Shown here piece after piece: positions 50,908 through 60,711 of a stretch of 64,000 nucleotides of DNA; position 1 is the stretch's first letter; every line of letters starts with the position of its first letter. This stretch comes from Clostridia bacterium (GTDB lineage Bacteria; Bacillota; Clostridia; Oscillospirales; Acutalibacteraceae). The notes beneath the pieces are model-generated. The model made no database searches. It was not told where the DNA came from and was given only the letters and a program-made list of their open reading frames with translations. The DNA lies in NCBI GenBank assembly GCA_017410605.1, contig JAFQQN010000008.1, positions 1 to 64,000 on the forward strand. Direction: 5' to 3'. A program made the translations under genes and the position numbers.

Positions 50908-52545
50908 TTATTCTATAGCAATGACCTTTAAATTTGCATCTACTGTGGCTTTTAAAATATCCCCGACCTTTACAAATGGTAGGCTGTGACTTACCGAAAT
51001 TCCTGCGGTATATATTTTACCGTCTTCGCCCTTAATATAATAAACCGTATTTCCATCTACAACGGCAGAAGAAATGCTTACAACCGTAAGGGTTATTTTT
51101 TCAGAATCACTTAAATTGCTTTCTGCCTTATCGGTGTTAACACCATTACTTTTAAGCAGCCTGATATATTCCTTTGAGGCACCCTCAATAGTGTCAGAAA
51201 CACCGACTATCTGATAGTTAGAAACCGAAACAAAGGAATAGGCCTTAACAAGTCCTGCATTATCCTTAAGGCTTATAAAATAGGAAGGTGTATCTGCAAT
51301 ATTCACAAGTATTGGGAAGGTTGCTTTGTACCCCTTTTCTTGAACCTTACCCTCGGCAGAGCTCATTGCCGAATTTTCTTCGGCACCGTTTATTGTATAG
51401 CGGCGTGTTTCCTTTGTTCGAAGATTTACAAGTATAAAGCCAATGTTAGAGGCATCGTCCACCACAGAAGTGATTCCGGTATACATCCACACATCGTCAT
51501 CAAGGGCAATATAATTATATCCGTCGGTGGTTCTTACAACATTCTTCTGCCCAAAAACAGAGTTCCAAAAACCGTTAATATAGCTTCCCCAATAGTTTGC
51601 CTGTTTGGTTAGCATTGCCGAATCGTAAACCGTATCTACCCATTTGGGAACCTCTGCAACCTTATAATTTTTCATCTCACCGGTCACAGCATCTACCATT
51701 ATAATTCCCTCAATATCGCGTCCACCTAAAAAACCAATGGTATAATTATAATAAGAAACAATCCAATATGGGTGGCCGTTATCGTCTATTTCGAAGGTTA
51801 CCGACTGAAACATTTTTGTAGGGAAAGCGAACCTTACGTGGCGCATTAAATCTCTGCCAAAATATTCACTTGGAAGATATTTCATACCCTTATCAAGCTT
51901 TACAAGGTCGGTTTGTTGGGTTGCCATATCTATTGAAACATAATACGGAACACCGTCACTACGGTTTCCAAGCCACTTAATAATATCGGCATACTCCAGG
52001 GGCGAAACCCTTGTTGGAATACCCTTATAGTTTATTTGGGTATAGTATGCAGAAACATTAAACTGTGAAACAAGCTCAACTACCTCGCCAATTTTTCGGC
52101 TGCCAAGTCGTGTGGCTGTATCCCTATCTACCACAGGAATCTGAGAAAGTTTAATTTCAGATATATCGCGTGAAAACTCTCTTTCCTCTACCTTTAAAAG
52201 GTTTCGGTATTTTGAGGCGTTAAATATAGGCGAAGAGGTTACAAAAATTGCACCTGCCACTAAAACTACAACCAAAGCAATTACACCAAAAATAACCTTT
52301 CCCTTTTTGGTTTTAGGCATAGCACCTTTATTTTTCATACCCTCTATTTCTATTTTGCCGTTAGTAATATTAATATTCTTAATAAGCTTTGTGAAGAAAA
52401 AGCTTATAAAAAACACTGCAGTTACAAAAAACAAAAAGACCCAAAAATCCTTAGATTTTATATTAATTGCAGGAAGTGTTATATAATAACCCAACCCTGA
52501 TAAAACCAAAGTAATTATGGTAGAAATACTAATTCTTTTAAACAT
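50908..52545 (-). CDS. Membrane-anchored protein of unknown function
   Basis: 545 residues, ATG at 52545 with AAAGGAGG. Three membrane segments lie near the N-terminus (about 9-26, 34-52 and 84-104); residues about 105-545 are probably outside the cell and beta-rich. In that part, HPYWIVSYYNYTIGFLGGRDIEGIIMVDAVTGEMKNY resembles a PepSY-type hairpin repeat, but no catalytic motif is visible. I recognise it only as a conserved Firmicutes membrane protein type. It stands alone, convergent with rnf. Confidence 0.7.
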   Translation of the reverse strand: MFKRISISTIITLVLSGLGYYITLPAINIKSKDFWVFLFFVTAVFFISFFFTKLIKNINITNGKIEIEGMKNKGAMPKTKKGKVIFGVIALVVVLVAGAIFVTSSPIFNASKYRNLLKVEEREFSRDISEIKLSQIPVVDRDTATRLGSRKIGEVVELVSQFNVSAYYTQINYKGIPTRVSPLEYADIIKWLGNRSDGVPYYVSIDMATQQTDLVKLDKGMKYLPSEYFGRDLMRHVRFAFPTKMFQSVTFEIDDNGHPYWIVSYYNYTIGFLGGRDIEGIIMVDAVTGEMKNYKVAEVPKWVDTVYDSAMLTKQANYWGSYINGFWNSVFGQKNVVRTTDGYNYIALDDDVWMYTGITSVVDDASNIGFILVNLRTKETRRYTINGAEENSAMSSAEGKVQEKGYKATFPILVNIADTPSYFISLKDNAGLVKAYSFVSVSNYQIVGVSDTIEGASKEYIRLLKSNGVNTDKAESNLSDSEKITLTVVSISSAVVDGNTVYYIKGEDGKIYTAGISVSHSLPFVKVGDILKATVDANLKVIAIE

Positions 52546-52650
52546 AAATAAGCCTCCTTTAAATTTATTTTAACACAATTTTTTTCCATTTCAACATATT
52601 TTTAATATTTTTTAAGCTTTTGGGGAAACTTTCAACAAAGGAGTATTTTT

Positions 52651-53313
52651 ATGAACAAAAACAAGCTTTTTATTTACATTGCAATATTTGTTATAACCTT
52701 TACAATTATTATAGGCACCCTTTCTGCCTCTGCCCTTTCAAAAATGGGGTCGAGAGGAAATGAGGTCAGAAATATTCAAACACGCCTTAAAAGCTGGGGC
52801 TACTATAAAGGTGAAATAGACGGTATTTACGGAACGCAAACCAAAAACGCTGTAATTGCCTTTCAAAAAAATAATGGGCTAACCGCCGATGGAATTGCAG
52901 GACCAAAAACCCTAGAAAAAATAGGTCTTCCCACTAACACCTCAAACAGCGGCGGATATTCTACAGCAGAATATAACCTTTTAGCCAGGCTAATTTCGGC
53001 CGAGGCAAGGGGTGAGCCTTATATAGGTCAGGTGGCTGTAGGCGCCGTTGTTTTGAACCGCGTTGAGCACCCCTCTTTTCCCACTTCTCTTTCAGGGGTA
53101 ATTTATCAAAATGGGGCATTTAGCTGTCTTTATGACGGGCAGTTTGACAAACCTGTTGCCGACAGCGCCTATAAAGCCGCCAGAGATGCTTTAAACGGAA
53201 TGGACCCAAGCGGCGGTGCGATATATTACTTTAATCCCGCCACCGCCACAAATGGTTGGATATGGTCGCGCCCATATATTACTACAATAGGGAAACACAG
53301 ATTTTGTAAATAA
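52651..53313 (+). CDS. sleB: SleB-like spore cortex-lytic hydrolase
   Basis: 220 residues: signal anchor or signal peptide (1-30), a PG_binding_1 repeat (about 32-90: RGNEVRNIQTRLKSWGYYKG, YGTQTKNAVIAFQKNNGL), and a SleB hydrolase domain (about 105-220: LLARLISAEARGEPYIGQVAVGAVVLNRV, with the Glu of SAEARGE as likely catalytic acid; then GAIYYFNPATATNGWIWSRP). SleB lytic transglycosylases degrade spore cortex on germination, while CwlJ-like relatives lack the binding domain. No ypeB, the usual SleB partner, follows, so it could be another SleB-family wall hydrolase. Confidence 0.88.
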   Translation: MNKNKLFIYIAIFVITFTIIIGTLSASALSKMGSRGNEVRNIQTRLKSWGYYKGEIDGIYGTQTKNAVIAFQKNNGLTADGIAGPKTLEKIGLPTNTSNSGGYSTAEYNLLARLISAEARGEPYIGQVAVGAVVLNRVEHPSFPTSLSGVIYQNGAFSCLYDGQFDKPVADSAYKAARDALNGMDPSGGAIYYFNPATATNGWIWSRPYITTIGKHRFCK

Positions 53314-53367
53314 GCCTTTAATTTTACACTTCGCTGATGTATAATAAATGCAAAGCGGGGTGTTTTT

Positions 53368-54255
53368 TTGCATAAAGAATATGAAAACTGTAAACTTTGC
53401 CCAAGAGAATGCGAAGTTAACAGAACTATAAAAACCGGTTATTGCAACGCTACTACTGAAACCGAAATTAGCCGCGCGGCACTTCATTTTATGGAAGAGC
53501 CGGTGATTTCCGGCACTAACGGGTCGGGCACAATTTTTTTCTCACACTGTAATTTAGGGTGTATATACTGTCAGAACTTTGACATAAGCCGAAGGGGTTC
53601 TAAGGGAAGAAAAATAACCGACGGTGCTTTGGCAGAAGAAATGTTAAACCTACAAAGCCTTGGCGCTCATAACATTAATCTCGTTACCCCTACACACTAT
53701 ATGCCCTCTATAAAAAACGCAATTATTCTTGCCAAAAACCAAGGCTTAAATATCCCTATTGTTTATAATACCGGCGGGTTTGAAACAGTAGATTCAATTA
53801 AAGCCCTTGACGGCCTTGTGGATATTTATTTAACAGATTTAAAATATTTCAGCCCCTATTACAGTAAGCTTTATTCTGCCTCTGAGGATTATTTTGACTA
53901 TGCCAGTGAAGCCATAGAACAAATGATTAACTCAGTAGGCAAATATGTAGTAGGCGCAAACAGTTTAATGAAAAAAGGCGTAATAATACGCCACCTAATT
54001 TTACCCGGACTTGTAAACGATACGGCGCAGATTTTAAAATACATTGCCAAAAGATGGGGCGAAAAGGTTCTTGTAAGCCTTATGAGGCAATACACCCCTA
54101 TAAGCTCTTCTCTTCCCCACACGCTTACAAGAGTAATAACTAATGAGGAATATAACACCGCCTGTGAGCTTTTTGAGGTTTTAGGACTTGAGGGTTTTGT
54201 TCAACAAGCCGAATCGGTAGGCAAAGACAAAATTCCCTCCTGGGATAAACCCTAG
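53368..54255 (+). CDS. PflX-like radical SAM protein (pyruvate formate-lyase activase-related)
   Basis: 295 residues from a TTG at 53368. The N-terminus has an extra Cys group (YENCKLCPRECEVNR, then GYCNA), and the radical SAM site is SHCNLGCIYCQNFDISRRG. This matches the COG1313 proteins often annotated as PflX or as uncharacterised activases. No glycyl-radical enzyme is adjacent, so the substrate is unknown. ISSSLPHTLTRVITNEEYN and LEGFVQQAESVGKD are the family end region. Confidence 0.88.
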   Translation: MHKEYENCKLCPRECEVNRTIKTGYCNATTETEISRAALHFMEEPVISGTNGSGTIFFSHCNLGCIYCQNFDISRRGSKGRKITDGALAEEMLNLQSLGAHNINLVTPTHYMPSIKNAIILAKNQGLNIPIVYNTGGFETVDSIKALDGLVDIYLTDLKYFSPYYSKLYSASEDYFDYASEAIEQMINSVGKYVVGANSLMKKGVIIRHLILPGLVNDTAQILKYIAKRWGEKVLVSLMRQYTPISSSLPHTLTRVITNEEYNTACELFEVLGLEGFVQQAESVGKDKIPSWDKP

Positions 54256-54331
54256 CTAAAGCATAAAATTCTTGTTGAAAAATCTGATTCAAGTTGTTAT
54301 AATGTATATAAAATATTAATGAGGTGATAAT

Positions 54332-55426
54332 ATGAACCCACTTAGAGGTACGTCTGTATATTGCGGTATGGATGTTGATATTGAAACAATTATAAAGCAT
54401 TTAGATGATGCCCAAAAGGCAGGTATAAATGCAATATTTACTTCTCTTCAGCTTCCCGAAGCAGATGTAGAAATAACTTTAAGGGATTTTCCCATTATGA
54501 CCAAAGAGGCTCACAAACGCGGTATGGTTGTTGCCGCCGATATTGCACAGCGCACCGCCACCCGTTTTGGCATTGATTTAAAGGATTTTAAAACACTTAA
54601 AAAATTTGGTGTTGATATTATGCGCCTTGATGCAGGTTATACCGATGAAGAAATTGTAGAGGTTACTCACAATACCGACGGTATTTGTGTTATGATGAAT
54701 GCCGACGGCACTGAAGAAATGCTAAGAAACTTTACAGAGCTTGGTGTTAATAAAGAGCAGACTCTTTTCTGCCACAACTATTATCCAATGAAATATACCG
54801 GCAAAACAAGAGCCCAGGCTAAAGCAATTAATGACCTTTTACATAAATACGGTTTTCGTGTTTCAGGCTTTCTTGCCTCTCAAACCCATCAGCGTATGGC
54901 CTGTTCAAGAGGTCTTCCCACCGTTGAGGCTCACCGTTATTTAGATGCCTTCCCCGCCGCTCAGGAAATGCAGTTATTAGGCTTTGACGATATTTTCTTT
55001 GGTGACGACCTTGCCTCTTTAGAAGAAATGCAAACAATGGTTGAGGCTTTGAGTGGCCCTGTTACCTTCAGAATGAAGGCCCTGCTTGATGACCCGGTAA
55101 TTGATTGGCTTGACGGTCACGAATTAGAACAGATTGGCAACAACCTTGATGAGATTGTTCGTTCAAGCTTTTGCGATAAAAACTCGCTTTATCCCGGAAA
55201 CCCAAATGTAGGTCTCCCCGGCGCCCCTAAAAAAGGTGATGTTTTACTTTGTAAAGACACCCTTTACCGTTATACAGGTGAAATTCAAATAGCAAGAATG
55301 GATATACCCGAAGACCCCGATATTGGTATTATCGGTCATATTATTGACAGTGATATTTCTCTGTTAGAAAACTTTAAAACCGATGATAACTGGGGCCCGA
55401 ATTTTAGATTTAAAGTGATTAAATAG
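54332..55426 (+). CDS. DUF871/MupG-like protein (6-phospho-N-acetylmuramidase family)
   Basis: 364 residues. An N-terminal TIM barrel (about 1-240: RGTSVYCGMDVDIETIIKHLDDAQKAGINAIFTSLQLPEAD, IMRLDAGYTDEEIVEVTHN) and a C-terminal cyclophilin-like domain (about 245-364). MupG enzymes of this family (GH170) split the cell-wall recycling product MurNAc-6P-GlcNAc. Family membership is clear, but no MurQ, MurP or PTS gene is adjacent here, so wall recycling is inferred from family only. ATG at 54332 behind GAGGTG. Confidence 0.85.
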   Translation: MNPLRGTSVYCGMDVDIETIIKHLDDAQKAGINAIFTSLQLPEADVEITLRDFPIMTKEAHKRGMVVAADIAQRTATRFGIDLKDFKTLKKFGVDIMRLDAGYTDEEIVEVTHNTDGICVMMNADGTEEMLRNFTELGVNKEQTLFCHNYYPMKYTGKTRAQAKAINDLLHKYGFRVSGFLASQTHQRMACSRGLPTVEAHRYLDAFPAAQEMQLLGFDDIFFGDDLASLEEMQTMVEALSGPVTFRMKALLDDPVIDWLDGHELEQIGNNLDEIVRSSFCDKNSLYPGNPNVGLPGAPKKGDVLLCKDTLYRYTGEIQIARMDIPEDPDIGIIGHIIDSDISLLENFKTDDNWGPNFRFKVIK

Positions 55427-55439
55427 TGTTATATAAAGA

Positions 55440-55474
55440 AAAACAAGGCTTGGATTTCCAAGCCTTGTTTTGTT
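55440..55474. terminator. Bidirectional rho-independent terminator
   Basis: Perfect stem AAAACAAGGCTTGG with CCAAGCCTTGTTTT, loop ATTT. It separates the convergent mupG-like gene and rhaA. Confidence 0.92.
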
Positions 55475-55486
55475 ACAGTTAAATTA

Positions 55487-56737
55487 TTATCTCTTAGAAA
55501 GAACTTCGCTTTCGTAGGCCTTAACCTCGTCGAGCCAATCTGCGCCGACAGGAACGCCGTTTTTCTCACAGAAATAATCCCAAACTGCACCAAAAGGATA
55601 AGTTTTATATTCTTCGGTAAGGGCCAAGCGAGAGGTATAGTCGCCCTCAAGCTCTTTCTGCATTAAATTTGCAGTAGGCTCAAGCATTGCGCGAAGAAGA
55701 GCCTTTTGCATATTACGGGTACCAATAACCCAAGCAGCAATTCTGTTAATACTTGCATCGAAGAAATCGAGGCCGATATATGTACGGTCAATAAGGTTTG
55801 TACGAACAAGGTTCTGTGCAATTGCAAGAAGCTCATCATCCATTACAACAACGTGGTCACTATCCCAACGAACGGGACGGCTTACGTGTAAAAGAAGCTT
55901 ATCGGTAAATAAAAGCACAGCAGGAATTTTGTCGGAAATAACCTCTGTAGGATGGAAATGACCTGCATCTAAGCAGTACATTTTACCGCGGGAAACAGCA
56001 TAACCCAAAGCAAACTCGTTAGAGCCAACGGTATAGCTTTCTGCACCAATACCGAAAACCTTGCTTTCAAGTGCGTCTTTGGTATATTTTTCATCATACT
56101 CAACCGAGAAAACCTCGTCAAGGGCGGTCATCATACGCTTTCTGGGGCCTTCTTTATCAACAGGGGTATCTTTAGAGCCGTCGGGGAACCAGTGATTGGT
56201 AACACATGTCTGGCCAAGCTCTTTACCAAAATATGCGGCAATTTTTCTTGAAGCCTTGCAGTGACGAATCCAGAAATCTCTTACCTCTTTATCCGCACTG
56301 GAGATAGTGTATCCGCTATCTGCCATAGGATGGCTAAAGCAGGTGGGGTTAAAATCTAAGCCAATGCCCATTTTCTTTGCCCACTCAACCCACTTTTCAA
56401 AGTGCTTAGGCTCTAAACAGTCAAGGTCTACCTTTTCGTCGGTATCAGCATAAATTGCGTGAAGGTTAAGCTTCTGCTTGCCGGGGATAAGTGACATAGC
56501 CTTTTCAATATCTGCACGAAGCTCTTCGGGGGTATTAGCCTTGCCGGGGTAATTACCGGTAGTCTGAATACCGCCGCTAAGCTCAATATCCTTAAAAAGG
56601 AAGCCGTTAACATCATCGCCCTGCCAACAATGCATTGATATAACTACATTTTGAAGTCTTTCTAAAACTGCATCGGTATCTACACCGATTTTTGCGTACT
56701 GTTCTTTAGCAAGTAAATATGCTTTTTCGGTTTTCAC
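55487..56737 (-). CDS. rhaA: L-rhamnose isomerase
   Basis: 416 residues; GTG at 56737 with AAGGAGTG upstream. It isomerises L-rhamnose to L-rhamnulose. Family segments include [47 protein letters not shown] (metal-binding region) and [22 protein letters not shown]. No rhaB or rhaD or rhamnose transporter is adjacent, so it is an orphan of the pathway within this window. Length is normal. Confidence 0.96.
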   Translation of the reverse strand: MKTEKAYLLAKEQYAKIGVDTDAVLERLQNVVISMHCWQGDDVNGFLFKDIELSGGIQTTGNYPGKANTPEELRADIEKAMSLIPGKQKLNLHAIYADTDEKVDLDCLEPKHFEKWVEWAKKMGIGLDFNPTCFSHPMADSGYTISSADKEVRDFWIRHCKASRKIAAYFGKELGQTCVTNHWFPDGSKDTPVDKEGPRKRMMTALDEVFSVEYDEKYTKDALESKVFGIGAESYTVGSNEFALGYAVSRGKMYCLDAGHFHPTEVISDKIPAVLLFTDKLLLHVSRPVRWDSDHVVVMDDELLAIAQNLVRTNLIDRTYIGLDFFDASINRIAAWVIGTRNMQKALLRAMLEPTANLMQKELEGDYTSRLALTEEYKTYPFGAVWDYFCEKNGVPVGADWLDEVKAYESEVLSKR

Positions 56738-56772
56738 GTTAAAAACACTCCTTCCAAAATTTTGACAAACAA

Positions 56773-56801
56773 ATTATAGCATATTTTGGTTGGATTGTCT
56801 A
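56773..56801 (-). promoter_or_regulatory. rhaA promoter
   Basis: On the minus strand TAGACA (56796-56801), 17 bp, TATAAT (56773-56778), 36 bp before the GTG. It begins only 15 bp from the upstream stop codon, so rhaA can be transcribed separately. Confidence 0.75.
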
Positions 56802-56815
56802 TCCCGATTTTATAT

Positions 56816-57949
56816 TTATTTCATAAATTTTACTGCCGACAAAAGGGCATCTATATCGGCTACAGTATTAAAAACAGAGGGGCTTACCCTTACGGTTCCG
56901 CTTGTTACCGTGCCTAGCCTTTTATGGGCAAGAGCGGCACAATGAAGCCCCGCCCTTACGGCTATTCCCTTATTGTTTAAATATTCTGCCACACGGGAGG
57001 AATCTTTACCTTTAACATTAAAGCTTAATACCGGCAGGCTTTTATATAGGTGTGGTTGCTCTGAATAAATTTGAACATTGGGAATTTTTTTAAGCCCCGA
57101 ATACAGTCGGTCAACCAGACCCATTTCTGCCCTATACATTCTGTCCATTCCCTTTTTACTGATAAAATCTATACCGGCCGAAATACCCATTATACCCGGT
57201 AAATTAAGCGTTCCACTTTCCATTCTTTCGGGGTATTCCTCAGGCAGGTAGGGCAAAGCCGACTGACTACCCGTTCCCCCCTCAATAATAGGAAATGGAA
57301 TATCTTTATTTGCAATAAGTATTCCTGTACCCATTGGCGCGTACATACCCTTATGAGGCGCCACGGCAAGATAATCTATATGCATTTTTTTCATATCGAT
57401 CGGAATAAGACCGGCCGACTGAGCGCCGTCAACAACAAAAAGAATTCCTTTTTCATTGCACACTTCACCAAGGGCTTCTATGGGAAAAATTTCACCAGTT
57501 ACATTTGACCCGTGCATTAAAACAATTGCCCTTGTGTTTTTCTTTATAAGCCTTTTGAAAGAGCGAACGGTTGCCTCACTGTCACCGAAAATTACTTCGG
57601 CAATATCAACCTCTGCTCCCATTTTTCTAAGGGTTTCAACCGGTCGATAGACCGCATTATGCTCCATAGAAGATATAATTATATGGTCGCCCCTGTGCAT
57701 AATTCCCTTTACAACAAAATTCAAAGAATAGGTACAGGAAGGGGTAAATATTACCCTTTCGGCACCTTTGGCGGCAAAAAATGAAGCAACCTTTTTTCTC
57801 ACAGAATAAACCGCCTCGGCCGCTTTTACCGAGGGCGAGTGACCTCCCCTGCCGGGATTATATGAAAGCTCGTTCAAAGTGCGGTTCACCGCAGATATAA
57901 CCTCCGGGGGCTTTTTGCCGGTAGTTGCCGCATTATCCAGATATATCAT
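56816..57949 (-). CDS. Class V aminotransferase, cysteine desulfurase-like
   Basis: 377 residues. The PLP lysine is in APHKGMYAPMGTG, with VDGAQSAGLIPID before it and the usual N-terminal MIYLDNAATTGKKP. GIAVRAGLHCAALAHKRLGT gives the Cys loop that could carry persulfide. It matches a Firmicutes subfamily of NifS/SufS-like proteins (I recall the TIGR01977 type). The adjacent DUF3343 gene, 19 bp upstream on the same strand, has an invariant-looking Cys, suggesting sulfur or selenium transfer between the two. This link is inferred. Confidence 0.85.
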   Translation of the reverse strand: MIYLDNAATTGKKPPEVISAVNRTLNELSYNPGRGGHSPSVKAAEAVYSVRKKVASFFAAKGAERVIFTPSCTYSLNFVVKGIMHRGDHIIISSMEHNAVYRPVETLRKMGAEVDIAEVIFGDSEATVRSFKRLIKKNTRAIVLMHGSNVTGEIFPIEALGEVCNEKGILFVVDGAQSAGLIPIDMKKMHIDYLAVAPHKGMYAPMGTGILIANKDIPFPIIEGGTGSQSALPYLPEEYPERMESGTLNLPGIMGISAGIDFISKKGMDRMYRAEMGLVDRLYSGLKKIPNVQIYSEQPHLYKSLPVLSFNVKGKDSSRVAEYLNNKGIAVRAGLHCAALAHKRLGTVTSGTVRVSPSVFNTVADIDALLSAVKFMK

Positions 57950-57968
57950 TACCCTTCCTCCACATAAA

Positions 57969-58172
57969 TTATTTGTATTTCACACCGTTTAGCCTAAAAA
58001 TTCTTTTGGCTGTTTCAAGGTCAGCATTTGTAAAAACTCCATATCCGCAACCTACACCTTGAAGATCTCCGGTAATTCTTCTTATTTCGGCATTATATCC
58101 GTTTTCTCTGAGAACATTTCTGCCCTTAATAGCATAGGTTACTGTTCCTGTTGGAATAAAAACCCCTTTCAC
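57969..58172 (-). CDS. DUF3343 protein, putative Se/S carrier
   Basis: 67 residues from the GTG at 58172 (GGGAGAG site). The key motif is GDLQGVGCGYGVFTNADLETAKRIF, with a Cys in the glycine-rich loop. DUF3343 proteins have been proposed as selenium or sulfur carriers from neighbourhood with sel and cysteine desulfurase genes; that is a proposal, not a proof. Here the downstream neighbour is a class V aminotransferase and the upstream one feoB, in line with Fe-S chemistry. No selD is in the window. Confidence 0.8.
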   Translation of the reverse strand: MKGVFIPTGTVTYAIKGRNVLRENGYNAEIRRITGDLQGVGCGYGVFTNADLETAKRIFRLNGVKYK

Positions 58173-58228
58173 ATAACATACTCTCCCTTCTTGTGCGGCG
58201 GCACACTATATTCTATGCTGATTTTTTA

Positions 58229-60346
58229 TTAGAGTGAAAGATTCAAAAGGCTGCATAACAAATTCCAACCTATACAAAGCACCATACCTGTAAGGGTGGG
58301 AAGTATAAAAGCAAGCGCTGTCCACTTAAGGCTTTTCGTTTCTTTTTTGACCGTTAAAAGGGTTGTTGAACAGGGCCAATGAAAGGCAGTAAAAATTATC
58401 ATACTTATAGCTGTTTTTAACTCCCAACCATTGGAAATAAGAATATTTTTAAGTTGCTCTAAAGAAGAATAATCGGTTAATACTCCATTGCCCATGTAGG
58501 CCATTATAATTATAGGCAAAACAATTTCATTGGCCGGGAAGCCTAGCACAAATCCGAGAAGTATTGTACCGTCCAGTCCCATAATTTTTCCCAATGGGTC
58601 TAAAAATTCACTTAGCAAACTCAGTACAGTTACACCATCTATTTTTATGTTAGCCATAAGCCAAATCACAAGCCCTGCGGGGGCGGCTACACTAACGGCT
58701 CTGCCTAAAACAAAAATTGTTCTGTCTAAAAGGGAACGAACTATAACACTTCCCACCCTCGGTCTTCTAAAGGGGGGCATTTCTAAAACAAAGGCAGAAG
58801 ACTCTCCCTTTAAAAAGGTTTTAGACAAAAAAACAGATACGGCCATTGTTACGAAAACACCTAAAACAATAATAATTGTAACTATAAATGCGGCGGTTAA
58901 ATTTCCTAAAATTGCCCCTTCGAAAACAAAAAAAACCGTAGACAAGGCAATGAGCGTTGGAAAGCGACCGTTACAAGGCACAAAGCTGTTTGTCAAAATT
59001 GACAAAAGTCGCTCTCTTTTTGAATCTATAATTCTGCTTCCCGTTACTCCTACTGCGTTACAGCCCAAACCCATACACATTGTAAGAGCCTGTTTTCCAC
59101 AGGCAGAGCATTTTTTAAAGGCTCCGTCTAAATTAAAGGCAATGCGGGGCAAATAGCCCAGATCCTCTAAGAGGGTAAAAAGCGGAAAGAAAATTGCCAT
59201 GGGTGGAAGCATTACCGAAACTACCCATGCTACAACACGGTAAACCCCTTTTATAAGTAAATTTGATATAACTGTTGGCAGACTAATAAAATTTGCGAGG
59301 CTTATAAGCTGTTTTTCTAAAAAGCTAAATCCCTCCCAAAGCAGTTGTGAGGGAACATTCGCTCCCACCACCGTTATCCACATAACGAGGGCTAAAAGCA
59401 AAATCATAACCAATGGTCCTACAAATTTACCTGTTAAAATTTTATCTAGCCTTAAATCTCTTTGATAATTAGCGGTTGGTCTATGTTTAATGACATCTTT
59501 GTTACATATTTCTTCAGCCGTAAGCACCAAAGAAGCAACAATATAATCTTGCAATTTATTTATATCTATTCCTAAATTTACAAGCTCTTGCCTTTTTTCA
59601 TTTACAACTCTGGTCACTTTAGGATTAGTGCTTAAAGCTTTACCAAGGTATTCATCGCATTTTTTAGTCAGCTTTTCATTACCCTCCAAAAGCTTGAGCG
59701 CTGTCCAACGTTTGGGAAGCATACCCTTGGTTATATGACCTATTTCTTTTTCTATACTTGAAACAGCCAATTCAATTTCACTTTTATATTTAATCTTTAT
59801 AGGAAAATAACTAAGCTCTTTAAAATTTACCAACATATCTATAAGTCGGCCTATACCCCGTCTCTTGCCGGCAGAAATGCCTACTGTGGGAAGACCTAGC
59901 TGTTCACCCAAGGCTTTAATATTAATATCTATACCCTTTTTTTCGGCTTCATCCATAAGATTAACGCAAACAATAACCCGACTACACAACTGACTGATTT
60001 GTAAGGCCAAATTCAAATTGCGCTCTAAACAGGTTGCATCGCACACTACTACGGCCACATCACACTTATCAAAGCAAAGAAAATCGCGCGCTGACTCTTC
60101 TTCGGGGGAGCTTGCCATTAAAGAATATGTACCGGGAAGGTCAACAAGCTCGAATTCAACACCCCTTGCCTTAAATTGACCTACTGCATTTACTACTGTT
60201 TTTCCCGGCCAATTTCCGGTATGCTGATGCCCCTTTGTTAGCAGATTAAAAAGGGTACTTTTTCCTACATTAGGGTTACCCGCCAAGGCAACCCTAACAA
60301 TTTTGTCGCTCTGCTTTTTCCTTTCAAGGCCCTCCCCTATTATCAT
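58229..60346 (-). CDS. feoB: Ferrous iron transporter FeoB
   Basis: 705 residues. The N-terminal G domain has GNPNVGKST (G1), DLPGTYSL (G3) and NLMDEA (G4). A spacer domain and about eight membrane segments follow, with Gate-type pattern LPRIAFNLDGAF, GLGCNAVGVTGSRII and LGFPANEIVLPI. It takes up Fe(II). ATG at 60346 behind GGGGTG; 4 bp after feoA. The length is typical for Firmicutes. Confidence 0.96.
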   Translation of the reverse strand: MIIGEGLERKKQSDKIVRVALAGNPNVGKSTLFNLLTKGHQHTGNWPGKTVVNAVGQFKARGVEFELVDLPGTYSLMASSPEEESARDFLCFDKCDVAVVVCDATCLERNLNLALQISQLCSRVIVCVNLMDEAEKKGIDINIKALGEQLGLPTVGISAGKRRGIGRLIDMLVNFKELSYFPIKIKYKSEIELAVSSIEKEIGHITKGMLPKRWTALKLLEGNEKLTKKCDEYLGKALSTNPKVTRVVNEKRQELVNLGIDINKLQDYIVASLVLTAEEICNKDVIKHRPTANYQRDLRLDKILTGKFVGPLVMILLLALVMWITVVGANVPSQLLWEGFSFLEKQLISLANFISLPTVISNLLIKGVYRVVAWVVSVMLPPMAIFFPLFTLLEDLGYLPRIAFNLDGAFKKCSACGKQALTMCMGLGCNAVGVTGSRIIDSKRERLLSILTNSFVPCNGRFPTLIALSTVFFVFEGAILGNLTAAFIVTIIIVLGVFVTMAVSVFLSKTFLKGESSAFVLEMPPFRRPRVGSVIVRSLLDRTIFVLGRAVSVAAPAGLVIWLMANIKIDGVTVLSLLSEFLDPLGKIMGLDGTILLGFVLGFPANEIVLPIIIMAYMGNGVLTDYSSLEQLKNILISNGWELKTAISMIIFTAFHWPCSTTLLTVKKETKSLKWTALAFILPTLTGMVLCIGWNLLCSLLNLSL

Positions 60347-60350
60347 GTAA

Positions 60351-60572
60351 TCACCCCATAATATCTATTAAAGCGCTATCGTTATTTCTCAGCGCAATTA
60401 CCGTTCCTCTAACCCTATAGGCCTTTGGGTCTCCGCAAAAGCTTTTAAAAAGACAACTAACCTCGGTGCCCTTTATCAGCCCCATATCTAAAAGTCGGCG
60501 CCTTAGCTCTCCGCTTGTGTTGATTTTTTTTATTATCCCCTTTTGGCCGGGCATAAGACTATTAAGTGTCAA
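60351..60572 (-). CDS. feoA: FeoA SH3-like protein
   Basis: 73 residues, started at TTG 60572 (AAAGGAGGTG site). The FeoA fold is seen in GQKGIIKKINTSGELRRRLLDMGLIKGTEVSCLF and in VIALRNNDSALIDIMG. It is thought to regulate FeoB. I see no obvious Fur-type palindrome upstream. Confidence 0.93.
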   Translation of the reverse strand: MTLNSLMPGQKGIIKKINTSGELRRRLLDMGLIKGTEVSCLFKSFCGDPKAYRVRGTVIALRNNDSALIDIMG

Positions 60573-60654
60573 TTGCTTTTCACCTCCTTTTAACAGTCTA
60601 TGCCAAAAAAAGCAGGTGGTGAAAGACTTAAACTTTTGCCGTTTTTATAAAACA

Positions 60655-60696
60655 AAAAACCTTGTTAAAGCCTTAAGCCTTAACAAGGTTTTTGTC
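60655..60696 (-). terminator. Terminator of the LytM-G5 gene region
   Basis: Stem AAAAACCTTGTTAA with TTAACAAGGTTTTT around a G/C loop. In the intergenic gap between the M23 gene (ending leftward at 60712, so 16 bp upstream) and feoA. It is reached by minus-strand transcripts. Confidence 0.8.
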
Positions 60697-60711
60697 TATT
60701 ATTCTGTATAA

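Noticed and set aside
60573..60655. Fur box upstream of feoAB
   Set aside because: No inverted repeat resembling GATAATGATAATCATTATC was found in the gap.
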